DNA of 64,000 bases from assembly GCF_052857255.1 (NCBI RefSeq), contig NC_135504.1, positions 143,308,121 through 143,372,120 on the forward strand. The letters are read 5' to 3'. The notes beneath the pieces were generated by a model that made no database searches, was not told where the DNA came from, and saw only the letters and a list, made by a program, of their open reading frames with translations. The DNA comes from Amblyomma americanum. Lineage: Eukaryota; Arthropoda; Arachnida; Ixodida; Ixodidae. Position numbers and translations under genes: made by a program. This document shows, piece by piece, positions 46,413 to 59,139 of the stretch; position 1 is the first letter of the stretch; each line of letters begins with the position of its first letter.

Positions 46413-48055
46413 CTGAGAGAAAAAGTTTACACCTTTCTCTCGTGTACTCTTCGACGACTTGTAAAATCGATGCTCGTGAATCTTGCTAGTTTCGATCTAA
46501 AACGATGAATCCCGTTGTTTTGAGCCGGAATACAAGTTTTCGCGCAGTTCTGAGAGAAAAAGTTTACACCTTTCTCTCGTCTACTCTTCGACGACTTGTA
46601 AAATCGATGCTCGTGAATCTTGCAAGTTTCGATCTAAAACGATGTACCCGTTGTTTTGAGCCGGAATACAAGTTTTCGCGAGGTTCTGAGAGAAAAAGTT
46701 TACACCTTTCTCTCTTCTACTCTTCGACGACTTGTAAAATCGATGCTCGTGAATCTTGCTGGTTTCGATCGAAAACGATGTATCCCGTTGTTTTGAGCCG
46801 GAATAGAAGTTTTCGCGCAGTTCTGAGACAAAACGTTTACACCCTTCTCTCGTCTACTCTTCGACGACTTGTAAAATCGATGCTATTGAATCTTGCTAGT
46901 TTCGATCTAAAACGATGTATCCCGTTCTTTTGAGCCGGAATACAAGTTTTCGTGCAGTTCTGAGAGAAAACGTTTACACCTTTCTCTCGTGTACTTTTCG
47001 ACGACGTGTAAAATCGGTGCTTGTGAATCTTGCTAGTTTCGATCTAAAACGATGTATCCCGTTGTTTTGAGCCGGAATACAAGTTTTCGCGCAGTTCTGA
47101 GAGAAAAAGTTTACACATTTCTCTCGTCTATTCTTCGACGACTTGTAATATCGATGCTCGTAAGTCTTGCTAGTTTCGATCTAAAACGATGTAACCCGTT
47201 GTTTTGAGCCGGAAAACACGTTTTCGCGCAGTTCTGAGAGAAAAAGTTTACACCTTTCTCTCGTCTATATTCGACGACTTGTACAATCGATGCTCGTGAA
47301 TCTTGCTAGTTTCGCCCTAAAACGATGTTTGCCGTTGTTTTGAGCCGGAATACAAGTTTTCGCGCAGTTCTGAGAGAAAAAGTTTACACCTTTCTCTCGT
47401 GTACTCTTCGACGTCTTTGTAAAATCCATGCTCGTGAATCTTGCTAATTTCGACCTAAAACGATGTATTCCGTTGTTTTGAGCCGGAATACAAGTTTTGG
47501 CGCAGTTCTGAGAGAAAAAGTTTACACCTTTCCCTCGTCTACTCTTCGACGACTTCTAAAATCGATGCTCGTGAATCATGGTAGTTTCGATCTAAAACGA
47601 TGTATCCCGTTGTTTTGAGCCGGAATACAAGTTTTCGCGCAGTTTTGAAAGAAAAAGTTTACACCTTTCTTTCGTGTGCTCTTCGACGACTTGTAAAATC
47701 GATGCTATTGAATCTTGCTAGTTTCGATCTAAAACGATGTATCCCGTTGTTTTGAGCCGGAATACAAGTTTTCGCGCAGTTCTGAGAGAAAAAGTTTACA
47801 CCTTTCTCTCGTGTACTCTTCGACGACTTGTAAAATCGATGCTCGTGAATCTTGCTAGTTTCGACCTAAAACAATGTATCCCGTTGTTTTGAGCCGGAAT
47901 GCAAGTTTTCGCGCAGTTCTGAGAGAAAAAGTTTACACCTTTCTCTCGTGTACTCTTCGACGACTTGTAAAATCGATGCTCGTGAATCTTGCTAGTTTCG
48001 ATCTAAAACGATGAATCCCGTTGTTTTGAGCCGGAATACAAGTTTTCGCGCAGTT
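46413..48055 (+). repeat. 17-monomer HOR unit (copy 2, first 12 monomers)
   Basis: It repeats 44084-45727 at 2329 bp offset, with a 1-bp deletion near 46642 ('gatgtacccg'). 'cgacgac' near 47687 stands where copy 1 has 'cgacggc'. It then passes into the marked hexamer at 48056. Confidence 0.9.
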
Positions 48056-48876
48056 TTGAGAGAAAAAGTTTACACCTTTCTCTCGTCTACTCTTCGACGA
48101 CTTGTAAAATCGATGCTCGTGAATCTTGCAAGTTTCGGTCTAAAACGATGTAACCCGTTGTTTTGAGCCGGAATACAAGTTTTCGCGAGGTTCTGAGGGA
48201 AAAAGTTTACACCTTTCTCTCGTCTACTCTTCGACGACTTGTAAAATCGATGCTCGTGAATCAAGCTGGTTTCGATCTAGAACGATGTATCTCGTTGTTT
48301 TGAGCCGGAATACAAGTTCTCGCGCAGTTCTGAGAGAAAACGTTTACACCTTTCTATCGTCTACTCTTCGACGACTTCTAAAATCGATGCTCGTGAATCA
48401 TGGTAGTTTCGATCTAAAACGATGTATCCCGTTGTTTTGAGCCGGAATACAAGTTTTCGCGCAGTTCTGAGAGAAAAAGTTTACACCTTTCTCTCGTCTA
48501 CTCCTCGACGACTTGTAAAATCGATGCTCGTGAATCATGCTAGTTTCGATCTAAACGATGTATCCCGTTGTTTTGAGCCGGAATACAAGTTTTGGCGCAG
48601 TTCTGAGAGAAAAAGTTTACACCTTTCCCTCGTCTACTATTCGACGACTTGTAAAATCGATGCTCGTGAATCTTGCTAGTTTCGACCTAAAACAATGTAT
48701 CCCGTTGTTTTGAGCCGGAATGCAAGTTTTCGCGCAGTTCTGAGAGAAAAAGTTTACACCTTTCTCTCGTGTACTCTTCGACGACTTGTAAAATCGATGC
48801 TCGTGAATCTTGCTAGTTTCGATCTAAAACGATGAATCCGGTTGTTTTGAGCCGGAATACAAGTTTTCGCGCAGTT
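48056..48876 (+). repeat. 6-monomer HOR unit, 821 bp, with 'tatctcg' and 'aatccgg' marks
   Basis: Third carrier of 'gtatctcgttg' and 'gaatccggttg'. It starts 5615 bp (41 monomers minus 2 bp) after 42441, and the order of blocks after it repeats that after 42441. Confidence 0.9.
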
Positions 48877-49698
48877 TTGAGAGAAAAAGTTTACACCTTT
48901 CTCTCGTCAACTCTTCGACGACTTGTAAAATCGATGCTCGTGAATCTTGCAAGTTTCGGTCTAAAACGATGTAACCCGTTGTTTTGAGCCGGAATACAAG
49001 TTTTCGCGAGGTTCTGAGGGAAAAAGTTTACACCTTTCTCTCGTCTACTCTTCGACGACTTGTAAAATCGATGCTCGTGAATCAAGCTGGTTTCGATCTA
49101 GAACGATGTATCCCGTTGTTTTGAGCCGGAATACAAGTTCTCGCGCAGTTCTGAGAGAAAACGTTTACACCTTTCTATCGTCTACTCTTCGACGACTTCT
49201 AAAATCGATGCTCGTGAATCATGGTAGTTTCGATCTAAAACGATGTATCCCGTTGTTTTGAGCCGGAATACAAGTTTTCGCGCAGTTTTGAAAGAAAAAG
49301 TTTACACCTTTCTCTCGTGTGCTCTTCGACGACTTGTGAAATTGATGCTCGTGAATCTTGCTAGATTCAATCTAAAACGATATATCCCGTTCTTTTGAGC
49401 CGGAATACAAGTTTTCGCGCAGTTCTGAGAGAAAAAGTTTACACACTTCTCTCGTCTACTCTTCGACGACTTGTAATATCGATGCTCGTGAATCTTGCTA
49501 GTTTCGATCTAAAACGATGTAACCCGTTGTTTTGAGCCGGAATACATGTTTTCGCGCAGTTCTGAGAGAAAAAGTTTACACCTTTCTCTCGTGTACTCTT
49601 CGACGACTTGTAAAATCGATGCTATTGAATCTTGCTAGTTTCGATCTAAAACGATGTATCCCGTTGTTTTGAGCCGGAATACAAGTTTTCGCGCAGTT
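48877..49698 (+). repeat. 6-monomer HOR derivative 1-2-3-a-b-d, 822 bp
   Basis: Second copy of the 43262-44083 unit, of identical length and with the same b/c fusion ending 'acatgtt'. A private change is 'ctcgtcaactc' near 48906. Confidence 0.9.
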
Positions 49699-50656
49699 CT
49701 GAGAGAAAAAGTTTACACCTTTCTCTCGTGTACTCTTCGACGACTTGTAAAATCGATGCTCGTGAATCTTGCTAGTTTCGATCTAAAACGATGAATCCCA
49801 TTGTTTTGAGCCGGAATACAAGTTTTCGCGCAGTTCTGAGAGAAAAAGTTTACACCTTTCTCTCGTCTACTCTTCGACGACTTGTAAAATCGATGCTCGT
49901 GAATCTTGCAAGTTTCGATCTAAAACGATGTAACCCGTTGTTTTGAGCCGGAATACAAGTTTTCGCGAGGTTCTGAGAGAAAAAGTTTACACCTTTCTCT
50001 CTTCTACTCTTCGACGACTTGTAAAATCGATGCTCGTGAATCTTGCTGGTTTCGATCGAAAACGATGTATCCCGTTGTTTTGAGCCGGAATAGAAGTTTT
50101 CGCGCAGTTCTGAGACAAAACGTTTACACCCTTCTCTCGTCTACTCTTCGACGACTTGTAAAATCGATGCTATTGAATCTTGCTAGTTTCGATCTAAAAC
50201 GATGTATCCCGTTCTTTTGAGCCGGAATACAAGTTTTCGTGCAGTTCTGAGAGAAAACGTTTACACCTTTCTCTCGTGTACTTTTCGACGACGTGTAAAA
50301 TCGGTGCTTGTGAATCTTGCTAGTTTCGATCTAAAACGATGTATCCCGTTGTTTTGAGCCGGAATACAAGTTTTCGCGCAGTTCTGAGAGAAAACGTTTA
50401 CACATTTCTCTCGTCTATTCTTCGACGACTTGTAATATCGATGCTCGTAAGTCTTGCTAGTTTCGATCTAAAACGATGTAACCCGTTGTTTTGAGCCGGA
50501 AAACACGTTTTCGCGCAGTTCTGAGAGAAAAAGTTTGCACCTTTCTCTCGTCTATATTCGACGACTTGTACAATCGATGCTCGTGAATCTTGCTAGTTTC
50601 GCCCTAAAACGATGTTTGCCGTTGTTTTGAGCCGGAATACAAGTTTTCGCGCAGTT
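49699..50656 (+). repeat. 17-monomer HOR unit (copy 3, first 7 monomers)
   Basis: It matches 44084-45041: 'gatgaatccc' monomer, 'cttgcaag', 'ctcttctactc', 'ctgagacaaaacg', 'gtacttttcg', 'ctattcttcg' and 'gtctatattcg'. The following 'cgacgtctttg' monomer is also shared but is grouped with the next block, which recurs as a unit. Confidence 0.85.
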
Positions 50657-52162
50657 CTGAGAGAAAAAGTTTACACCTTTCTCTCGTGTACTCTTCGACG
50701 TCTTTGTAAAATCCATGCTCGTGAATCTTGCTAATTTCGACCTAAAACGATGTATTCCGTTGTTTTGAGCCGGAATACAAGTTTTGGCGCAGTTCTGAGA
50801 GAAAAAGTTTACACCTTTCCCTCGTCTACTATTCGACGACTTGTAAAATCGATGCTCGTGAATCTTGCTAGTTTCAATCTAAAACGACGTATCCCGTTGT
50901 TTTGAGCCGGAATACAAGTTTTCGCGCAGTTCTGAGAGAAAAAGTTTACACCTTTCTCTCGTCTACTCTTCGACGACTTGTAAAATCCATGCTCGTCAAT
51001 CATGCTAGTTTCGATCTGAACGATGTATCCCGTTGTTTTGAGCCGGAATACAAGTTTTGGCGCAGTTCTGAGAGAAAAAGTTTACACCTTTCCCTCGTCT
51101 ACTATTCGACGACTTGTAAAATCGATGCTCGTGAATCTTGCTAGTTTCGACCTAAAACGATGTATCCCGTTGTTTTGAGCCGGAATGCAAGTTTTCGCGC
51201 AGTTCTGAGAGAAAAAGTTTACACCTTTCTCTCGTGTACTCTTCGACGACTTGTAAAATCAATGCTCGTGAATCTTGCTAGTTTCGATCTAAAACGATGA
51301 ATCCCGTTGTTTTGAGCCGGAATACAAGCTTTCGCGCAGTTTTGAGAGAAAAAGTTTACACCTTTCTCTCGTCTACTCTTCGACGACTTGTAAAATCGAT
51401 GCTCGTGAATCTTGCAAGTTTCGGTCTAAAACGATGTATCCCGTTGTTTTGAGCCGGAATACAAGTTCTCGCGTAGTTCTGAGAGAAAACGTTTACACCT
51501 TTCTATCGTCTACTCTTCGACGACTTCTAAAATCGATGCTCGTGAATCATGGTAGTTTCGATCTAAAACGATGTATCCCGTTGTTTTGAGCCGGAATACA
51601 AGTTTTCGCGCAGTTCTGAGAGAAAAAGTTTACACCTTTCTCTCGTCTACTCCTCGACGACTTGTAAAATCGATGCTCGTGAATCATGCTAGTTTCGATC
51701 TAAACAATGTATCCCATTGTTTTGAGCCGGAATACAAGTTTTCGCGCAGTTTTGAAAGAAAAAGTTTACACCTTTCTCTCGTGTGCTCTTCGACGACTTG
51801 TGAAATTGATGCTCGTGAATCTTGCTAGATTGAATCTAAAACGATATATCCCGTTCTTTTGAGCCGGAATACAAGTTTTCGCGCAGTTCTGAGAGAAAAA
51901 GTTTACACACTTCTCTCGTCTACTCTTCGACGACTTGTAATATCGATGCTCGTGAATCTTGCTAGTTTCGATCTAAAACGATGTAACCCGTTGTTTTGAG
52001 CCGGAATACAAGTTTTCGCGCAGTTCTGAGAGAAAAAGTTTACACCTTTCTCTCGTCTACTCTTCGACGACTTGTAAAATCGATGCTCGTGAATCTTGCT
52101 AGTTTCAATCTAAAACGACGTATCAGGTTGTTTTGAGCCGGAATACAAGTTTTCGCGCAGTT
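50657..52162 (+). repeat. 11-monomer block, 1506 bp (copy 1 of a 10.81-kb-offset pair)
   Basis: It begins with the 138-bp 'cgacgtctttg' monomer, then a class 5 relative, a fusion with 'gatctgaacg', 5, 6, a class 1 fused to class 2 ('gcgtagtt' end), 3, 4, a ('agattgaatc'), b, and a final c-like monomer. Rare marks 'gatctgaacg', 'acaagctttcg', 'gcgtagttc' and 'agattgaatc' all recur at 61467-62972. Confidence 0.85.
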
Positions 52163-53941
52163 CTGAGAGAAAAAGTTTACACCTTTCTCTCGTGTACTCT
52201 TCGACGACTTGTAAAATCGATGCTATAGAATCTTGCTAGTTTCGATCTAAAACGATGTATCCCGTTGTTTTGAGCCGGAATACAAGTTTTCGTGCAAATC
52301 TGAGAGAAAAAGTTTACACCTTTTTCTCGTCTATATTCGACGACTTTGTAAAATCGATGCTCGTGAATCTTGCTAGTTTCGACCTGAAACGATGTATCCC
52401 GTTGTTTTGAGCCGGAATACAAGTTTTCGCGCAGTTCTGAGAGAAAAAGTTTACACCTTTCTCTCGTGTACTCTTCGACGACTTGTAAAATCGATGCTCG
52501 TGAATCTTGCTAGTTTCGATCTAAAACGATGAATCCCGTTGTTTTGAGCCGGAATACAAGTTTTCGCGCAGTTCTGAGAGAAAAAGTTTACACCTTTCTC
52601 TCGTCTACTCTTCGACGACTTGTAAAATCGATGCTCGTGAATCTTGCAAGTTTCGATCTAAAACGATGTAACCCGTTGTTTTGAGCCGGAATACAAGTTT
52701 TCGCGAGGTTCTGAGAGAAAAAGTTTACACCTTTCTCTCTTCTACTCTTCGACGACTTGTAAAATCGATGCTCGTGAATCAAGCTGGTTTCGATCTAGAA
52801 CGATGTATCCCGTTGTTTTGAGCCGGAATACAAGTTCTCGCGCAGTTCTGAGAGAAAACGTTTACACCTTTCTATCGTCTACTCTTCGACGACTTCTAAA
52901 ATTGATGCTCGTGAATCATGGTAGTTTCGATCTAAAACGATGTATCCCGTTGTTTTGAGCCGGAATACAAGTTTTCGCGCAGTTCTGAGAGAAATAGTTT
53001 ACAACTTTCTCTCGTCTACTCATCGACGACTTGTAAAATCGATGCTCGTGAATCATGATAGTTTCGATTTAAACGATGTATACCGTTGTTTTGAGCCGGA
53101 ATACAAGTTTTCGCGAGGTTCTGAGGGAAAAAGTTTACACCTTTCTCTCGTCTACTCTTCGACGACTTGTAAAATCGATGCTCGTGAATCAAGCTGGTTT
53201 CGATCTAGAACGATGTATCCCGTTGTTTTGAGCCGGAATACAAGTTCTCGCGCAGTTCTGAGAGAAAACGTTTACACCTTTCTATCGTCTACTCTTCGAC
53301 GACTTCTAAAATCGATGCTCGTGAATCATGGTAGTTTCGATCTAAAACGATGTATCCCGTTGTTTTGAGCCGGAATACAAGATTTCGCGCAGTTCTGAGA
53401 GAAAAAGTTTACACCTTTCTCTCGTCTACTCCTCGACGACTTGTAAAATCGATGCTCGTGAATCATGCTAGTTTCGATCTAAACGATGTATCCCGTTGTT
53501 TTGAGCCGGAATACAAGTTTTCGCGCAGTTTTGAAAGAAAAAGTTTACACCTTTCTCTCGTGTGCTCTTCGACGACTTGTGAAATTGATGCTCGTGAATC
53601 TTGCTAGATTCAATCTAAAACGATATATCCCGTTCTTTTGAGCCGGAATACAAGTTTTCGCGCAGTTCTGAGAGAAAAAGTTTACACACTTCTCTCGTCT
53701 ACTCTTCGACGACTTGTAATATCGATGCTCGTGAATCTTGCTAGTTTCGATCTAAAACGATGTAACCCGTTGTTTTGAGCCGGAATACAAGTTTTCGCGC
53801 AGTTCTGAGAGAAAAAGTTTACACCTTTCTCTCGTCTACTCTTCGACGACTTGTAAAATCGATGCTCGTGAATCTTGCTAGTTTCAATCTAAAACGACGT
53901 ATCCCGTTGTTTTGAGCCGGAATACAAGTTTTGGCGCAGTT
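52163..53941 (+). repeat. Mixed domain II segment
   Basis: Starts at 52163 ('gatgctatag'), 52300 ('tttttctcg', 'gtctatattcg', 'gactttg'), 52437 (class 6), 52574 and 52711 ('cttgcaag' then 'ctcttctactc' with 'caagctgg'). Then come 3, a class 4 relative ('aaatagtttacaac', 'ctactcatcg', 'catgatag'), 2, 3, 4 ('caagatttcg'), a, b and a c-like monomer. The 52163-52436 pair recurs at 60645-60918. Confidence 0.7.
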
Positions 53942-55719
53942 CTGAGAGAAAAAGTTTACACCTTTCCCTCGTCTACTATTCGACGACTTGTAAAATCGAT
54001 GCTCGTGAATCTTGCTAGTTTCGACCTAAAACGATGTATCCCGTTGTTTTGAGCCGGAATGCAAGTTTTTGCGCAGTTCTGAGAGAAAAAGTTTACACCT
54101 TTCTCTCGTGTACTCTTCGACGACTTGTAAAATCGATGCTCGTGAATCTTGCAAGTTTCGGTCTAAAACGATGTAACCCGTTGTTTTGAGCCGGAATACA
54201 AGTTTTCGCGAGGTTCTGAGGGAAAAAGTTTACACCTTTCTCTCGTCTACTCTTCGACGACTTGTAAAATCGATGCTCGTGAATCAAGCTGGTTTCGATC
54301 TAGAACGATGTATCCCGTTGTTTAGAGCCGGAATACAAGTTCTCGCGCAGTTCTGAGAGAAAACGTTTACACCTTTCTATCGTCTACTCTTCGAGGACTT
54401 CTAAAATTGATGCTCGTGAATCATGGTAGTTTCGATCTAAAACGATGTATCCCGTTGTTTTGAGCCGGAATACAAGTTTTCGCGCAGTTCTGAGAGAAAA
54501 AGTTTACACCTTTCTCTCGTCTACTCCTCGACGACTTGTAAAATCGATGCTCGTGAATCATGATAGTTTCGATCTAAACGATGTATCCCGTTGTTTTGAG
54601 CCGGAATACAAGTTTTCGCGAGGTTCTGAGGGAAAAAGTTTACACCTTTCTCTCGTCTACTCTTCGACGACTTGTAAAATCGATGCTCGTGAATCAAGCT
54701 GGTTTCGATCTAGAACGATGTATCCCGTTGTTTTGAGCCGGAATACAAGTTCTCGCGCAGTTCTGAGAGAAAACGTTTACACCTTTCTATTGTCTACTCT
54801 TCGACGACTTCTAAAATCGATGCTCGTGAATCATGGTAGTTTCGATCTAAAACGATGTATCCCGTTGTTTTGAGCCGGAATACAAGTTTTCGCGCAGTTC
54901 TGAGAGAAAAAGTTTACACCTTTCTCTCGTCTACTCCTCGACGACTTGTAAAATCGATGCTCGTGAATCATGCTAGTTTCGATCTAAACGATGTATCCCG
55001 TTGTTTTGAGCCGGAATACAAGTTTTCGCGCAGTTCTGAGAGAAAAAGTTTACACCTTTCTCTCGTGTACTCTTCGACGACTTGTAAAATCGATGCTATT
55101 GAATCTTGCTAGTTTCGATCTAAAACGATGTATCCCGTTGTTTTGAGCCGGAATACAAGTTTTCGCGCAGTTTTGAAAGAAAAAGTTTACACCTTTCTCT
55201 CGTGTGCTCTTCGACGACTTGTGAAATTGATGCTCGTGAATCTTGCTAGATTCAATCTAAAACGATATATCCCGTTCTTTTGAGCCGGAATACAAGTTTT
55301 CGCGCAGTTCTGAGAGAAAAAGTTTACACACTTCTCTCGTCTACTCTTCGACGACTTGTAAAATCGATGCTCGTGAATCTTGCTAGTTTCAATCTAAAAC
55401 GACGTATCCCGTTGTTTTGAGCCGGAATACAAGTTTTCGCGCAATTCTGAGAGAAAAAGTTTACACCTTTCTCTCGTGTACTCTTCGACGACTTGTAAAA
55501 TCGATGCTATTGAATCTTGCTAGTTTCGATCTAAAACGATGTATCCCGTTGTTTTGAGCCGGAATACAAGATTTCGCGCAGTTCTGAGAGAAAAAGTTTA
55601 CACCTTTCTCTCGTCTACTCCTCGACGACTTGTAAAATCGATGCTCGTGAATCATGCTAGTTTCGATCTAAACGATGTATCCCGTTGTTTTGAGCCGGAA
55701 TACAAGTTTTCGCGAGGTT
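53942..55719 (+). repeat. 13-monomer block, 1778 bp (copy 1)
   Basis: Order from 53942: 5, 6/1 fusion ('gtttttgcg' before, 'gtgtactc' then 'cttgcaag'), 2 ('gtttagagcc'), 3 ('attgatg'), 4 ('catgatag'), 2, 3 ('tttctattg'), 4, d, a, b/c, d, 4 ('caagatttcg' precedes). Marks 'gtttagagcc', 'catgatag' and 'tctattgtc' recur at 56949-58728 and 59140-60781. Confidence 0.8.
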
Positions 55720-56948
55720 CTGAGAGAAAAAGTTTACACCTTTCTCTCTTCTACTCTTCGACGACTTGTAAAATCGATGCTCGTGAATCAAGCTGGTTTC
55801 GATCTAGAACGATGTATCCCGTTGTTTTGAGCCGGAATACAAGTTCTCGCGCAGTTCTGAGAGAAAACGTTTACACCTTTCTATCGTCTACTCTTCGACG
55901 ACTTCTAAAATTGATGCTCGTGAATCATGGTAGTTTCGATCTCAAACGATGTATCCCGTTGTTTTGAGCCGGAATACAAGTTTTCGCGCAGTTCTGAGAG
56001 AAATAGTTTACACTTTCTCTCGTCTACTCCTCGACGACTTGTAAAATCGATGCTCGTGAATCATGATAGTTTCGATCTAAACGATGTATCCCGTTGTTTT
56101 GAGCCGGAATACAAGTTTTCGCGAGGTTCTGAGGGAAAAAGTTTACACCTTTCTCTCGTCTACTCTTCGACGACTTGTAAAATCGATGCTCGTGAATCAA
56201 GCTGGTTTCGATCTAGAACGATGTATCCCGTTGTTTTGAGCCGGAATACAAGTTCTCGCGCAGTTCTGAGAGAAAACGTTTACACCTTTCTATCGTCTAC
56301 TCTTCGACGACTTCTAAAATCGATGCTCGTGAATCATGGTAGTTTCGATCTAAAACGATGTATCCCGTTGTTTTGAGCCGGAATACAAGATTTCGCGCAG
56401 TTCTGAGAGAAAAAGTTTACACCTTTCTCTCGTCTACTCCTCGACGACTTGTAAAATCGATGCTCGTGAATCATGCTAGTTTCGATCTAAACGATGTATC
56501 CCGTTGTTTTTAGCCGGAATACAAGTTTTCGCGCAGTTTTGAAAGAAAAAGTTTACACCTTTCTCTCGTGTGCTCTTCGACGACTTGTGAAATTGATGCT
56601 CGTGAATCTTGCTAGATTCAATCTAAAACGATATATCCCGTTCTTTTGAGCCGGAATACAAGTTTTCGCGCAGTTCTGAGAGAAAAAGTTTACACACTTC
56701 TCTCGTCTACTCTTCGACGACTTGTAATTCGATGCTCGTGAATCTTGCTAGTTTCAATCTAAAACGATGTAACCCGTTGTTTTGAGCCGGAATACAAGTT
56801 TTCGCGCAGTTCTGAGAGAAAAAGTTTACACCTTTCTCTCGTCTACTCTTCGACGACTTGTAAAATCGATGCTCGTGAATCTTGCTAGTTTCAATCTAAA
56901 ACGACGTATCCCGTTGTTTTGAGCCGGAATACAAGTTTTGGCGCAGTT
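55720..56948 (+). repeat. 2-3-4-2-3-4-a-b-c type run
   Basis: It begins with 'gcgaggtt' followed by 'ctcttctactc' and 'caagctgg'. A class 4 relative at about 55994 has 'aaatagtttacac' with one base deleted. This deletion creates the longest accidental open frame of the window (55927-56376). The 'cttgtaattcg' monomer near 56724 is two bases short. Order and marks resemble 52711-53941. Confidence 0.7.
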
Positions 56949-58728
56949 CTGAGAGAAAAAGTTTACACCTTTTACCTCGTCTACTATTCGACGACTTGTA
57001 AAATCGATGCTCGTGAATCTTGCTAGTTTCGACCTAAAACGATGTATCCCGTTGTTCTGAGCCGGAATGCAAGTTTTTGCGCAGTTCTGAGAGAAAAAGT
57101 TTACACCTTTCTCTCGTGTACTCTTCGACGACTTGTAAAATCGATGCTCGTGAATCTTCCAAGTTTCGGTCTAAAACGATGTAACCCGTTGTTTTGAGCC
57201 GGAATACAAGTTTTCGCGAGGTTCTGAGGGAAAACGTTTACACCTTTCTCTCGTCTACTCTTCGACGACTTGTAAAATCGATGCTCGTGAATCAAGCTGG
57301 TTTCGATCTAGAACGATGTATCCCGTTGTTTAGAGCCGGAATACAAGTTCTCGCGCAGTTCTGAGAGAAAACGTTTACACCTTTCTATCGTCTACTCTTC
57401 GACGACTTCTAAAATTGATGCTCGTGAATCATGGTAGTTTCGATCTAAAACGATGTATCCCGTTGTTTTGAGCCGGAATACAAGTTTTCGCGCAGTTCTG
57501 AGAGAAAAAGTTTACACCTTTCTCTCGTCTACTCCTCGACGACTTGTAAAATCGATGCTCGTGAATCATGATAGTTTCGATCTAAACGATGTATCCCGTT
57601 GTTTTGAGCCGGAATACAAGTTTTCGCGAGGTTCTGAGGGAAAAAGTTTACACCTTTCTCTCGTCTACTCTTCGACGACTTGTAAAATCGATGCTCGTGA
57701 ATCAAGCTGGTTTCGATCTAGAACGATGTATCCCGTTGTTTTGAGCCGGAATACAAGTTCTCGCGCAGTTCTGAGAGAAAACGTTTACACCTTTCTATTG
57801 TCTACTCTTCGACGACTTCTAAAATCGATGCTCGTGAATCATGGTAGTTTCGATCTAAAACGATGTATCCCGTTGTTTTGAGCCGGAATACAAGTTTTCG
57901 CGCAGTTCTGAGAGAAAAAGTTTACACCTTTATCTCGTCTACTCCTCGACGACTTGTAAAATCGATGCTCGTGAATCATGCTAGTTTCGATCTAAACGAT
58001 GTATCCCGTTGTTTTGAGCCGGAGTACAAGTTTTCGCGCAGTTCTGAGAGAAAAAGTTTACACCTTTCTCTCGTGTACTCTTCGACGACTTGTAAAATCG
58101 ATGCTATTGAATCTTGCTAGTTTCGATCTAAAACGATGTATTCCGTTGTTTTGAGCCGGAATACAAGTTTTCGCGCAGTTTTGAAAGAAAAAGTTTACAC
58201 CTTTCTCTCGTGTGCTCTTCGACGACTTGTGAAATTGATGCTCGTGAATCTTGCTAGATTCAATCTAAAACGATATATCCCGTTCTTTTGAGCCGGAATA
58301 CAAGTTTTCGCGCAGTTCTGAGAGAAAAAGTTTACACACTTCTCTCGTCTACTCTTCGACGACTTGTAAAATCGATGCTCGTGAATCTTGCTAGTTTCAA
58401 TCTAAAACGACGTATCCCGTTGTTTTGAGCCGGAATACAAGTTTTCGCGCAGTTCTGAGAGAAAAAAGTTTACACCTTTCTCTCGTGTACTCTTCGACGA
58501 CTTGTAAAATCGATGCTATTGAATCTTGCTAGTTTCGATCTAAAACGATGTATCCCGTTGTTTTGAGCCGGAATACAAGATTTCGCGCAGTTCTGAGAGA
58601 AAAAGTTTACACCTTTCTCTCGTCTACTCCTCGACGACTTGTAAAATCGATGCTCGTGAATCATGCTAGTTTCGATCTAAACGATGTATCCCGTTGTTTT
58701 GAGCCGGAATACAAGTTTTCGCGCAGTT
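56949..58728 (+). repeat. 13-monomer block, 1780 bp (copy 2)
   Basis: It matches 53942-55719 at 3007 to 3009 bp offset; single-base insertions ('cttttacctcg' near 56970, 'gagaaaaaag' near 58463) explain the drift. Private changes include 'gttctgagcc', 'cttccaag' and 'ggagtac'. Confidence 0.8.
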
Positions 58729-59139
58729 TTGAAAGAAAAAGTTTACACCTTTCTCTCGTGTGCTCTTCGACGACTTGTGAAATTGATGCTCGTGAATCTT
58801 GCTAGATTCAATCTAAAACGATATATCCCGTTCTTTTGAGCCGGAATACAAGTTTTCGCGCAGTTCTGAGAGAAAAAGTTTACACACTTCTCTCGTCTAC
58901 TCTTCGACGACTTGTAATATCGATGCTCGTGAATCTTGCTAGTTTCGATCTAAAACGATGTAATCCGTTGTTTTGAGCCGGAATACAAGTTTTCGCGCAG
59001 TTCTGAGAGAAAAAGTTTACACCTTTCTCTCGTCTACTCTTCGACGACTTGTAAAATCGATGCTCGTGAATCTTGCTAGTTTCAATCTAAAACGACGTAT
59101 CCCGTTGTTTTGAGCCGGAATACAAGTTTTGGCGCAGTT
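58729..59139 (+). repeat. Three monomers a-b-c
   Basis: A class a monomer ('ttgaaag', 'gtgtgctc', 'agattcaatc') is followed by b ('gtaatatc', here 'gtaatccg') and a c-like monomer ('caatct', 'gacgtatcc', 'ttggcg'). The same trimer is at 53532-53941. Confidence 0.75.

Noticed and set aside
46505..46933. 142-codon open frame, and all other short open frames on both strands
   Set aside because: Each is a translation of the satellite in a shifting frame, sits at the same place in every HOR copy, is interrupted freely by class-defining variants, and has no codon pattern, domain or regulatory context. None is annotated as a gene.
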